Origin: Roseomonas indoligenes
GTDB taxonomy: Bacteria > Pseudomonadota > Alphaproteobacteria > Acetobacterales > Acetobacteraceae
DNA: 64,000 nucleotides
NCBI RefSeq assembly: GCF_017813365.1
Contig: NZ_JAGIZA010000010.1
Span: 146,749 to 210,748, forward strand
Direction: 5' to 3'
Every line of letters starts with the position of its first letter. The first letter of the stretch is position 1. The notes beneath the pieces are model-generated. The model was given only the letters and a program-made list of their open reading frames with translations. It ran no database searches and was not told the origin of the DNA. A program made the position numbers and the translations under genes. Of this stretch, positions 54,113-63,880 are shown piece by piece.

Positions 54113-55018
54113 ATGACGCTCGACCTCTCCCAGATCGAGGATTTCCGGGCCCTCGCGGAGACCGGGAACTTCTCCCGCGCCGCGACCCTGCGCCACGTCA
54201 CCCAGCCCGCCTTCAGTCGCCGGATCCGCGCCCTGGAGGACTGGGCGGGCACCCCGCTGTTCGACCGTGAGGCGCACCCGATCGCCCTGACCCCGGCGGG
54301 GGAGGCGCTGCGCCCGCTGCTGGCCGAGGCGCTGCGCTGCCTGACGGAGGGCCGCGACGCGGCGCGCGCCGCGGCCGAAGGGGCCCGCGCCACGCTCCGC
54401 TTCGCCGCGACCCATGTCCTGTCCTTTACCTTCTTCCCGGTTTGGCTGCGGGCCCTGGAAGGTGGGGCGCCGCCCGGCGCCGTCTCCCTCGTCTCTGACA
54501 GCCTCCTGGCCTGCGAGGCGCTGATGCTCGGCGGCCAGGCCCAGTTCCTGCTCTGCCACCACCACGAGGCCGCGCCCTCCCGCCTGGATCCCGCGCGCTT
54601 CCCATCGCACCCGGTCGGCACGGACCGTCTCGTGCCTGTGGCCGCGCCGGATGGGCCGGCGATCGGCGAGGGGAGGGGGGCGCTGCCCTTCCTCGCCTAT
54701 AGCCGTGAATCCGGCCTGGGCCGCATCCTGGCCGCGGCGCTGCCGGAGGAGATCGCGGCCAGGCTGGACGCCGCCTTCACCGCCCACCACGCCGCGACGC
54801 TGCGAAGCATGGCGCGCACCGGCCGCGGCATTGCCTGGCTGCCGGAGAGCCTGGTGGCGGAGGACCTGACAGACGGCACCCTGCGCCGCGCCGGCCCGGC
54901 CGCGCTGGAGGTGGCGCTGGAGATCCGCGTGATCCGCCCCCTGGCACTCGGTGCCGCGGCGGAGGCCTTCTGGGACCAGGCAACCCGGCCCGCGAAAGCC
55001 CGCGCGCCCATGGCATAG
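54113..55018 (+). CDS. LysR-family transcriptional regulator
   Basis: A 301-residue regulator. The N-terminal HTH is clear: 'LSQIEDFRALAETGNFSRAA' and 'LRHVTQPAFSRRIRALEDWA', and 'GTPLFDREAHPIALTPAGEA'. The effector domain follows, with 'GRGIAWLPESLVAEDL' near 240. It is divergent from the tartrate-dehydratase-like gene by 88 bases, the usual LysR arrangement, and transcribed with the TctC and RidA genes. It probably activates the dehydratase in response to tartrate or a similar diacid. Confidence 0.93.
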   Translation: MTLDLSQIEDFRALAETGNFSRAATLRHVTQPAFSRRIRALEDWAGTPLFDREAHPIALTPAGEALRPLLAEALRCLTEGRDAARAAAEGARATLRFAATHVLSFTFFPVWLRALEGGAPPGAVSLVSDSLLACEALMLGGQAQFLLCHHHEAAPSRLDPARFPSHPVGTDRLVPVAAPDGPAIGEGRGALPFLAYSRESGLGRILAAALPEEIAARLDAAFTAHHAATLRSMARTGRGIAWLPESLVAEDLTDGTLRRAGPAALEVALEIRVIRPLALGAAAEAFWDQATRPAKARAPMA

Positions 55019-55087
55019 GCGTTGCTACCCTCTGCTGCGACCGGGCGCGGGACCTTCCCGCCGCGAACCCGCCAGAGGACCCTTCCC

Positions 55088-56059
55088 ATGCACCGCCGCG
55101 CCCTCCTCGCCATGCCCGCCCTGCTGGCCGCGCCGCTTCTGGGCGGGCCGGCCCTGGCGCAGGACTGGAAGCCCGCCGCCCCCGTGCGCTTCATCGTTCC
55201 CTTCCCGCCGGGCTCCAGCATCGACCTCGTCGGCCGACTGGTGGCGGACGGCGCCGGCCCGGTGCTCAGCCAGAACGTGGTGGTGGAGAACCGCCCGGGC
55301 GCGGGCACGCTTGTCGCCGTGCAGGCGGTGAAGACGATGCCGCCGGACGGCCAGGCGGCGCTGGTGGTGGCGAACAGCTTCACCGTGAACCCCAACCTGC
55401 ACAAGCCGAAGCCCTACGACCCGCTGGCGGACTTCACCCCGCTCGCGCTGCTGGTGGAGATGCCGCATGTGGTGGTGTGCCACCCCGGGCTGGCCGCGAA
55501 CTTCCAGGAGTTCCTGGCGAAGGCGCGGCAGCCCGGCCAGGGCCTGTCCTTCGGCAGCAACGGCCAGGGCACCAGCCAGCACATGGGGATGGAGCACCTG
55601 AAGCTGCTGGCCGGGCTGAATGCCCAGCACGTCCCCTATCGCGGCACGCCGCAGATGATGACGGATCTCCTTGCCGGTCGGGTGGACTACACCTTCGCCA
55701 ACATGCCGGACGTGCTGCAGATGATCCGTGAGAGGCAGGTAGCGCCGCTCGCGGTCGTCGCCAGGCAGCGACACAGGCTTCTGCCGGACGTGCCGACACT
55801 GGCGGAGCTGGGCTTCCCGCAGGTGATCTCCGATTCCTGGTACGGCGTGGTCATGCCCGCCGGGGCTCGGCCCGAGGTAGCGGCGGGGCTGAGCAAGGCC
55901 TGGCTGGACTCGCTTAACCGCCCGGCCACGCGCGCGAAGATGGAGGAGTTGGGGCTGGACATTCTCGGCGGAGGCCCCGCCGACCTGGTCACCCGCATTC
56001 AACGCGACACGGGGGTCTATGCGGAGGTGATCCGCGCCGCCAACCTGCAGCCCGGCTGA
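55088..56059 (+). CDS. TctC/Bug-family substrate-binding protein (tartrate locus)
   Basis: A 323-residue periplasmic receptor. The leader 'LAMPALLAAPLLGGPALAQD' is cut near Ala-Gln, followed by 'APVRFIVPFPPGSSIDLVGR', 'VVENRPGAGTLVAVQAV', 'SQHMGMEHLKLLAGLNAQHV' and 'LLPDVPTLAELGFPQVISDS'. ATG 55088 is 69 bases after the LysR stop. No TctA/TctB genes are linked. It is a third full-length Bug protein in this window and probably binds the substrate of the local dehydratase. Confidence 0.92.
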   Translation: MHRRALLAMPALLAAPLLGGPALAQDWKPAAPVRFIVPFPPGSSIDLVGRLVADGAGPVLSQNVVVENRPGAGTLVAVQAVKTMPPDGQAALVVANSFTVNPNLHKPKPYDPLADFTPLALLVEMPHVVVCHPGLAANFQEFLAKARQPGQGLSFGSNGQGTSQHMGMEHLKLLAGLNAQHVPYRGTPQMMTDLLAGRVDYTFANMPDVLQMIRERQVAPLAVVARQRHRLLPDVPTLAELGFPQVISDSWYGVVMPAGARPEVAAGLSKAWLDSLNRPATRAKMEELGLDILGGGPADLVTRIQRDTGVYAEVIRAANLQPG

Positions 56060-56072
56060 AACAGGACAAACC

Positions 56073-56462
56073 ATGACACCGCTCGAGCACATCCAACCCG
56101 CCGACCAGTTCAAGGTGGCCGCGCCGCTCTCGCCCGCGGTGAAATGCGGCAACCTGCTCTACATCTCCGGCATCCCCGCCTATGACGAGAACGGCAAGCT
56201 CGCCATCGGCGACTTCCCCGCGCAGATGACGCAGGTGATGAAGAGCATCACCGGCATTCTGAAGGAGGCCGGTGGCGATTGGTCCCGTGTGGTGAAGGTG
56301 AACGTGCTGCTGACGCGGCGCGAGGACTTCGAGGAGATGAACCGCATCTACGCCGCGCATTTCCCGGATGGGAAGTATCCCGCGCGCACCACCGCCATCG
56401 TCTATTCGCTGCCGCGCCCCAACTTCCTGCTGGAAATCGAGGCCGTGGCTGTGCTGGCTTAG
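56073..56462 (+). CDS. RidA/YjgF-family protein
   Basis: A 129-residue Rid-family protein. 'KCGNLLYISGIPAYDENGKL', 'QMTQVMKSITGILKEAGGDW' and 'VVKVNVLLTRREDFEEMN' with 'YPARTTAIVYSLPRPNFLLE' match the family. The conserved Arg in 'YPARTT' (enamine/imine binding in RidA) is present. RidA hydrolyses reactive enamines/imines formed by PLP enzymes. It follows the TctC gene by 13 bases. Its substrate in this context is unknown. Confidence 0.92.
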   Translation: MTPLEHIQPADQFKVAAPLSPAVKCGNLLYISGIPAYDENGKLAIGDFPAQMTQVMKSITGILKEAGGDWSRVVKVNVLLTRREDFEEMNRIYAAHFPDGKYPARTTAIVYSLPRPNFLLEIEAVAVLA

Positions 56463-56638
56463 GTCCTTTCCAGGCGGCATGGCATCGGGGATGAGCGGGG
56501 CTTTCCCCGCCCATGCCGGCCAGCGCGGCGCATTCGTTTTTCTTCCCAAACACTGGCTTTCCGATACTCTCCTTCCAGGAGCGGGACGGGCGGTCGCCAC
56601 GCGCGACGCCGGAAAACCACCGTTCCGGAGGGAACGCG

Positions 56639-58306
<1,668 letters not shown>

Positions 58307-58307
58307 A

Positions 58308-58703
58308 TCAGCCCCGTTCGCCCGCCAGCCCTTCCAGGATCGGGCAATCCGGCCGCGCATCGCCATGGCAGTGCGCGGCCAGGTGCCGCAGGGTGGAGGC
58401 CATGGCGGAAAGGTCGCGCGCCTTCTCCTCCAGCGCCTCCACATGCGCGAGCGCGAGGCGCTTCACCTCCGCGCTCGCCCGCGCCTTGTCCCGCCACAGC
58501 GCCAGCAGCCCCGCGATCTCCGACAGGGAAAAGCCGAGGTCCCGCGCGCGCCGGATGAAACGCAGCGCGTGGACATCCGCCTCGCCGTAGTCGCGGTAGC
58601 CGGAATCGCGCCGCGCGGCGGCAGGCAGCAGCCCCACCGCCTCGTAGTGGCGGATCATCTTGGCCGAGACGCCGGTGGCGCCGGCCGCTTCCCCGATCCT
58701 CAT
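58308..58703 (-). CDS. cueR: copper-responsive MerR-family regulator CueR
   Basis: A 131-residue regulator. The MerR HTH is 'MRIGEAAGATGVSAKMIRHY' with 'EAVGLLPAAARRDSGYRDYG'. The metal-binding loop has C112 and C120 ('HCHGDARPDC'), the pair that binds Cu(I) in CueR. It starts in ATGA with the copA stop. The order copA then cueR means the regulator is made from the promoter it controls, a candidate CueR site at 61131-61161. Confidence 0.93.
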   Translation of the reverse strand: MRIGEAAGATGVSAKMIRHYEAVGLLPAAARRDSGYRDYGEADVHALRFIRRARDLGFSLSEIAGLLALWRDKARASAEVKRLALAHVEALEEKARDLSAMASTLRHLAAHCHGDARPDCPILEGLAGERG

Positions 58704-61108
58704 GGCGCGAACCCCCGCAGCCGCAGCGCATTGCCGACGACGAAGACGCTGGACAGCCCCATCGCCGCCGCCGCCAGCACAGGGGAGAGCAAGCCGGCCA
58801 CCGCCACGGGGATCAGCACCACGTTATAGGCAAAGGCCCAGAAGAGGTTCTGCCGGATGTTGCGCAGCGTGGCGCGGCTGAGCGCGATGGCGGTCGCGAT
58901 GCCGCGCGGGTCGCCCGACATCAGCACGACGTCCGCGCTCTCGATCGCCACATCCGTCCCCGTGCCGATCGCGATGCCGACATCCGCCGCCGCGAGAGCG
59001 GGCGCGTCATTGATCCCGTCACCGACGAAGGCCAGCGCTCCGCGGCCCTTCAGGCGCCGCACGGCCTCCACCTTCTCTTCCGGCAGCACCTCCGCCTCAA
59101 CTTCGTCGATGCCCACAGGGCGGGCGATGGCCTCGGCCGTGCGCCGGTTGTCCCCGCTCACCATCGCCAGCCGCAGCCCCATCCCGCGCAGCGTCGACAT
59201 GGCGGCTGGGGTGGAGGGACGCAGGGGATCGGCCACGGCCAGGATCGCTGCCAGCCGCCCGTCCACCGCCGCATAGACCGGGCTGCGCCCAGCCTCGCCC
59301 AGCCGCGCCGCCGCCGCCGCGAAGGGCGAGACGTCGACGCCGAGCGAGGCCATGTAGCGGTCCGCGCCGATCTCGACACGTTGCCCGCCCACGCTCGCGC
59401 GCAGCCCCATACCGGGCAGAGCCTGGACATCGCTTGCCATGGGAACGGAAATGCCGCGCTCCGTCGCGGCCGCGCGGATGGCGGCGGCCACGGGATGCTC
59501 GCTGCCGGACTCCGCGGCGGCGATCAGCGGCAGCAACGCCGTCTCCTCGAAGCCCGGCGCGGCGACAAGGTCGGTCAGCGCCGGCCGGCCCTCAGTCAGC
59601 GTGCCCGTCTTGTCCATCGCCACCACGGAAACGCCCTGCAGCGCCTGCAGCGCCGCGCCCCGCCGGAACAGCACGCCCAGCTCCGCCCCGCGCCCGCTCC
59701 CCACCATCACGGCAATCGGCGTGGCCAGCCCCATGGCGCAGGGGCAGGCGATGATCAGAACCGCCACCGCCGCCACCAGCGCCTGCGCCACGCCGCCGCC
59801 CAGCAGAGTCCATCCCAGGAAGGTCAGCGCCGCCACGCCGATCACGGCGGGCACGAACCACAGCGTCACCCGGTCCGCCAGCGCCTGGATCGGCAGCTTG
59901 CCGCCCTGCGCCTCCTCAACCAGCCGCGTGATCCGCGCCAGCACCGTGCCCGAACCGACCGCCGTGGCCCGCAGGCGCAGCGCGCCGGCGCCGTTCACCG
60001 TGCCGCCCACCACCACATCGCCCGCGGTGCGGCGGACGGGCACGGACTCGCCCGTGACCATGGATTCGTCGATGTGGCTCTCGCCCTCCAGAACCACCGC
60101 GTCGGTCGGCACGCGTTCGCCCGGCCGCAGGCGCATCACGTCGCCCGTGCGCAGGCCGGAGGCGGGCACCTCCACCTCCTGCCCGCCGCGCTCCACCCGC
60201 GCGACCGCCGGCTGAAGGTCCAGCAGCCGCCGGATCGCTGCCGAGGCCCGCCCGCGGGACCGCGCCTCCATCCACCGCCCGAGCAGTACGAGCGCGACGA
60301 TGACGGCCGAGGCCTCGAAATAGACGTGCCGGCTCCCCTCCGGCAGCAGTCCGGGCGCCAGCATCACCGCGGCGGAGTAGGCCCAGGCCGCCAACGTGCC
60401 GAGCGCGACGAGGCTGTTCATCTCCGGCGCGCCCCGGAACAGCGCGGGCCAGCCGACCCGGTGAAAGCGCAGCCCCGGCCCGAAGACCACGGCACTGGCC
60501 AGCGCGAACTGGACCCAGTTCCAAACGCCGCCAATCGCGTCGTGGACCGCCGGCAGCAGGTGCCCGCCCATCTCCACCAGGAACAACGGCACGGCGAGGG
60601 CGGCCGCGACCAGCGCGTCCCGCCGCAGCTCTGATTCCTCGGAAATCGCCCGCGCGCCGTGGCCGGCGCGATCCCCCGGCACCGCCTCCGCAACCGGCTC
60701 GTAGCCGGCCTCGCGGATGGCGGATTCCAGCGCCGCGCGGTCCACCGCGTCCGGCGCGTGGCGCACCGTCGCGCGCCCGGTCGCGAAATTGACGGAGGCG
60801 CCGTTCACCCCCGGAAGGGCTGCGAGCTGCCGCTCCACCCGCCGCGCACATCCGGCGCAGGTCATGCCCCCCACGGCAATCTCCGTGGCCTGCTCCGGTG
60901 AGGCGTAGCCGGCTGCCTCCACCGCGGCCCGCAGCGCTCCGGCCTCGATCGCCTCGCCCTCGATCGTGGCGCGACGCGTCGCGAGGTTCACGCTCGCCGC
61001 CGTCACGCCGGGCAGTGCGGCCAGGGCACGCTCAACCCGGCCCGCGCAGCCGGCGCAGTGCATGCCCTCGACGGGAAGGGTGATCCGGGTGGTCTCGGCA
61101 ACGGGCAT
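58700..61108 (-). CDS. copA: Cu(I)-exporting P-type ATPase CopA
   Basis: An 802-residue P1B-type ATPase. Two N-terminal heavy-metal domains carry 'GMHCAGC' (C18/C21) and 'GMTCAGC' (C83/C86). The transmembrane metal site is 'IIACPCAMG' (CPC, 454-456), the phosphorylation motif 'MDKTGTLTEG' (D498) and the hinge 'GDGINDAPALAAADVGIAIG'. Eight membrane helices are expected. It exports Cu(I) to the periplasm. ATG 61108 is preceded by GGAG; an upstream frame extends across the promoter and is not used. Confidence 0.96.
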   Translation of the reverse strand: MPVAETTRITLPVEGMHCAGCAGRVERALAALPGVTAASVNLATRRATIEGEAIEAGALRAAVEAAGYASPEQATEIAVGGMTCAGCARRVERQLAALPGVNGASVNFATGRATVRHAPDAVDRAALESAIREAGYEPVAEAVPGDRAGHGARAISEESELRRDALVAAALAVPLFLVEMGGHLLPAVHDAIGGVWNWVQFALASAVVFGPGLRFHRVGWPALFRGAPEMNSLVALGTLAAWAYSAAVMLAPGLLPEGSRHVYFEASAVIVALVLLGRWMEARSRGRASAAIRRLLDLQPAVARVERGGQEVEVPASGLRTGDVMRLRPGERVPTDAVVLEGESHIDESMVTGESVPVRRTAGDVVVGGTVNGAGALRLRATAVGSGTVLARITRLVEEAQGGKLPIQALADRVTLWFVPAVIGVAALTFLGWTLLGGGVAQALVAAVAVLIIACPCAMGLATPIAVMVGSGRGAELGVLFRRGAALQALQGVSVVAMDKTGTLTEGRPALTDLVAAPGFEETALLPLIAAAESGSEHPVAAAIRAAATERGISVPMASDVQALPGMGLRASVGGQRVEIGADRYMASLGVDVSPFAAAAARLGEAGRSPVYAAVDGRLAAILAVADPLRPSTPAAMSTLRGMGLRLAMVSGDNRRTAEAIARPVGIDEVEAEVLPEEKVEAVRRLKGRGALAFVGDGINDAPALAAADVGIAIGTGTDVAIESADVVLMSGDPRGIATAIALSRATLRNIRQNLFWAFAYNVVLIPVAVAGLLSPVLAAAAMGLSSVFVVGNALRLRGFAP

Positions 61109-61130
61109 GGAGGGAACTCCTTCGCCGGTG

Positions 61131-61161
61131 CAGATGGGGATTCCTATCATGGGAAGGTCAA
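61131..61161 (-). promoter_or_regulatory. CueR-type promoter of copA-cueR
   Basis: On the minus strand TTGACC (-35, 61156-61161) and CATCTG (-10, 61131-61136) have a 19-base spacer, the overlong spacing typical of MerR-family targets. ACCTTCC-N7-GGAATCC (61138-61158) resembles the CueR dyad, with the second arm imperfect. Confidence 0.7.
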
Positions 61162-61264
61162 GGGGTGCCGAAAGCGTTGTTTTTGTGCGGGTTGTAGGCG
61201 TGCCATGCCCGAATTCGCCCACTTTCGAGAACAGAAGAGGTACAGTGAAGCGCAAGCGGTCTCG

Positions 61265-61825
61265 CTACGCGGTGCCGAGTTGAGGCTCTCCGGGGGTATG
61301 GCGAATTACTGCTGGTAAGAGAGGAGCAGGGACAAGCGCCGCTTCGGTCTCGGTCTCGTCGGTCTTCCAGGGCGGGATCTCGGTGAAGGTCGGCGGGTTA
61401 GCAGCCTCGGTCGCTGCGATGATCTGCGCGACGGGGATGGGGGCTGGCGTGGGCTCCTCGTCCCCTTCCTCCGGGTCGGGGGTCGGGTTGAGGGAGGCGT
61501 TGTAGGCGGCGCGAATGGCTTGGGGGTGGTTCAGCCCGGTCTCTACCCGGAGAAAATCTCCGAGTAGCTCCCAGTTTTCCGCCAGCCACATAGCGTCGCT
61601 TCGATACCTCGGCTTGAGGTTCCCGAATCCATTCTTTTGGCACCACTGCCCGAAGCGCTTGTCGCTTACCTCGGCGCGACGTCCAATGAGGACGGCCCCT
61701 CCGACGTCTCGCCAATCTTCGCAAAGCATCTTGGCGCTGGCCTGGATGCGGGTCCAAGCCGCCTGCCCGGCTTCCACCGAGTAAAGTACTTTAGTCGTCG
61801 TGGTTGGTGCCAGAGTGGGCGCCAT
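61265..61825 (-). CDS. phage-like hypothetical protein
   Basis: A 186-residue protein I cannot assign. The first 115 residues look folded ('WTRIQASAKMLCEDWRDVGG', 'VSDKRFGQWCQKNGFGNLKP'), resembling phage-type DNA-associated proteins with a short helix pair. The C-terminal 70 residues are Pro/Glu/Thr-rich ('PTPDPEEGDEEPTPAPIPVA') and probably disordered. It ends 'LLPAVIRHTPGEPQLGTA'; this tail contains a copy of the near-palindromic repeat found downstream. It is the nearest phage-like gene to the copper operon. Confidence 0.5.
   Translation of the reverse strand: MAPTLAPTTTTKVLYSVEAGQAAWTRIQASAKMLCEDWRDVGGAVLIGRRAEVSDKRFGQWCQKNGFGNLKPRYRSDAMWLAENWELLGDFLRVETGLNHPQAIRAAYNASLNPTPDPEEGDEEPTPAPIPVAQIIAATEAANPPTFTEIPPWKTDETETEAALVPAPLLPAVIRHTPGEPQLGTA
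61303..61324 (-). repeat. degenerate copy of the phage-region repeat
   Basis: GAATTACTGCTGGTAAGAGAG resembles the repeat unit at 62039 and 62084 with three or four differences. It lies inside the end of the 61265-61825 coding region, where it encodes LLPAVI. Confidence 0.5.
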
Positions 61826-61848
61826 GAGGTTACTCCGTAAGCTAGATT

Positions 61849-61872
61849 CAAAAGACCGCCCGAAGGCGGTCT
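61849..61872 (-). terminator. Rho-independent terminator after the small basic ORF
   Basis: AGACCGCC (61853-61860), CGAA loop, GGCGGTCT (61865-61872): an 8-bp perfect stem, followed on the minus strand by TTTTG. It would end leftward transcription of the 61881-61973 ORF. Confidence 0.7.
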
Positions 61873-61880
61873 CATGACGC

Positions 61881-61973
61881 TTACCGACCGCCGTGCTTGC
61901 GCCGGTACATCTCGGCGCAGCGTTTCCACAGATCGGTCTTGCCCTTCTTCGGGCGGCCTGCGGCGTTGGCCAT
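61881..61973 (-). CDS. small basic protein (30 residues)
   Basis: A short leftward frame, ATG 61973 to TAA 61881. The peptide starts MANAAGRPKKGKTDLWKRCA and ends EMYRRKHGGR. It is strongly basic, with a GRPKKGK run similar to an AT-hook. An intrinsic terminator lies eight bases after the stop, which supports a real transcription unit. Shine-Dalgarno support is weak. It could be a DNA-binding phage micropeptide or chance. Confidence 0.4.
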   Translation of the reverse strand: MANAAGRPKKGKTDLWKRCAEMYRRKHGGR

Positions 61974-62038
61974 CCCCCAACCTAGCCCGAAGGCGGCAAG
62001 CCGCTGGAGGCGCCTTCAGGACTCTCCTGGGCCGTGTG

Positions 62039-62157
62039 GAATTACTGCCGGTAGTAGAGGAAGAGGGTCAGCGGGCGTCTCTCGGAATTACTGCCGGTAG
62101 TAGAGAAGAAGGCACTGAAGGCTCATTCGACATCAACGCCAGTAGTAGGGGAAGAAA
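62039..62157. repeat. array of near-palindromic repeats, phage-like region
   Basis: ATTACTGCCGGTAGTAGAG occurs exactly at 62041-62059 and 62088-62104 area (units 62039-62065 and 62084-62110). A third, partial unit (CGCCAGTAGTAGGGGAAGAA) lies at 62138-62157. The core TACTGCCGGTAGTA is a near-palindrome. Units are 44-47 bases apart. The last unit overlaps the end of the membrane-protein gene. Confidence 0.75.
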
Positions 62158-62743
62158 AGCGAACGTCAGACGCTAGCAACAGCAACTGCCGATGCCTCGC
62201 TTCTCCCGATGCGACTAACCGTGCCAAAATTTCAGCAATCTCCGGATCAGGGATCTTCGCCCCGCGAAGGATTTTTGAGGCCCTGGCCAAGCTCTCCGCC
62301 TTTACGGCTTCTACGTGACCACGTGTGAGCCTTATTAGCGTCATATGATTTCGGTGAACCATTTGAAGAATCAGTACGAATAGTGAGCAGAAGCATACGC
62401 CGATCAGAGATGCTGCTATATCGGCTATTCTCCCAAGCGCATCAACTACGAGAAGAGATAAGATGCCTACGACAACTGTTTTCAAAACTGTTCCGTGAGT
62501 AGCGACTGCGAGTTGCTTAGGGTTGTCCGCCATCTCTAGATTCCAGTAGAAGTCCCTAACGACGTCGGTCGCTCGGATCATTGCCCCCTTCTTCGTGGTG
62601 CGCGAAAGATAATCTATAAAAAGAGGCAACGCTGTTCTGTCAAGTATGTGTTTCATGACCCATGCGGCCAAGAAACCCAGAATCCCCATGGTCAATGCAT
62701 TCAAACTGGGAATAGTTACAAGTTCCTTCCAGCTCTCCGTCAT
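62123..62743 (-). CDS. hypothetical membrane protein, low GC
   Basis: A 206-residue protein of unknown family. Hydrophobic helices lie near 13-33 ('LNALTMGILGFLAAWVMKHI') and about 85-130 ('TVVVGILSLLVVDALGRIAD', 'LIGVCFCSLFVLILQMVHRN'), followed by a charged cytoplasmic tail with 'GHVEAVKAESLARASKILRG'. Its base composition is clearly lower in GC than the chromosome around it, which suggests horizontal origin. It lies between phage-like genes but is not a recognisable phage structural protein; it might be cargo such as a defence or exclusion gene. That is speculation. Confidence 0.55.
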   Translation of the reverse strand: MTESWKELVTIPSLNALTMGILGFLAAWVMKHILDRTALPLFIDYLSRTTKKGAMIRATDVVRDFYWNLEMADNPKQLAVATHGTVLKTVVVGILSLLVVDALGRIADIAASLIGVCFCSLFVLILQMVHRNHMTLIRLTRGHVEAVKAESLARASKILRGAKIPDPEIAEILARLVASGEARHRQLLLLASDVRFSSPTTGVDVE

Positions 62744-62882
62744 CTTTATCCTTCAGGCGCTTCGGCGCATCGGGAACAATCAACCATAGCGGCCCAGATC
62801 AAGCAATTCATCTCGGGACTGTTGAGGCGAATACCCTAACTCCACGACGGACTTGGCCACTTCGAAAACTGGAGCGCGCGGG

Positions 62883-63880
62883 TTAAGCCGCCTTCGCCCG
62901 CATCATCTGACTGCGCGCCGTCGAGGCACTGGACTCAGAGGCATCGGCCCCGCGCTCCACGCCTTCCGCGATCCGCTGAGCCTCGCCCAGCTGCGCCCGG
63001 CCAACCTCAACCAAGGCCTCGCGCAGGCTGGCCACTTCCTTCCGGAGAAACCGTATTTCGGGAGCCGAAGGGTCGCTATCGCTAGGGGCACCCCCGATCA
63101 TGACCGGCGGGGGCAGGACCGCCCTGACGCCAAGGCTTCCATCGGCCGCGCGCGTAAGCGGCATGATGGCCTCAGGCCCGGCTTCGCCCATCACGTTCAT
63201 CCGTCCATCAGCCGACCCGAAGAAGGTAGGGCTGCTGACGATGCTGTTCGTGTAGGCGTCTCCCATCGCGTGCTTGAGGAGGCGGCCCCGATCAAAGGCC
63301 CCGCCGAGGGCGAACTTCTTGTTGGGGTCCCAGTTGGAGCCGAGATCAACCGACGCATACTCAGCGCGCCAAGTGTGACTGCCTTCGTCGTACCGCGTAA
63401 CGATGGGCAGCTGAGAGCCGCCGCCGCGAGTGTCGATGCCCCCCTGAAGGGTGCTGTTGACCGCACCAACCGCCGAATTGATGGACTTCAGAGTGTCCAG
63501 AACGCTGCCCTGAAGGGTCAGATTGATCGATCCAACGCCGCTGGAAACGGTCCCCAGGACATCCACCGACCTGCGGCTCTCGTCGCGGACGTCGAGCATG
63601 CGGGCGGCGGCAGCGTTGTTGGCGTCCAGGGCCTGAAGGCTGGTATCACGCAACGTCGCGATGGCGCCGTACTGAAGACCGGCGGCAGCGGCGGCCTGCG
63701 TGTCGCTGCGCGTCATGCAGATCTCCAGCGCGGCCCGCATGGCGGCGCCGTTGTCGTTGGCAGCATCGATGATGCCGCCAGCATTGACCGCGTCAGCTGC
63801 CCAGCCGATCCCGGCGTTGGCGTTCAGGGCGGCGATGGTCGCCCCGTAACCCGCCTCAACGGCGGCCTTCGTGATCTTAG
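62883..63880 (-). pseudogene. phage tail tape-measure protein, C-terminal part, cut by an IS
   Basis: The leftward frame encodes the C-terminal 330 or so residues of a phage tape-measure/minor tail protein. The hallmark is 'SSPTFFGSADGRMNVMGEAG' followed by 'PEAIMPLTRAADGSLGVRA', ahead of a helical tail ('FLRKEVASLREALVEVGRAQ'). Upstream the frame continues as 'ITKAAVEAGYGATIAALNAN' until about 63880, where an IS630-type element begins and the similarity ends. No start codon of its own is used. The tape measure should be far longer, so this is a remnant. Confidence 0.7.

Noticed and set aside
62039..62157. CRISPR array
   Set aside because: Only two exact copies, spacer lengths and the gene-end location do not fit, and no cas genes are present.
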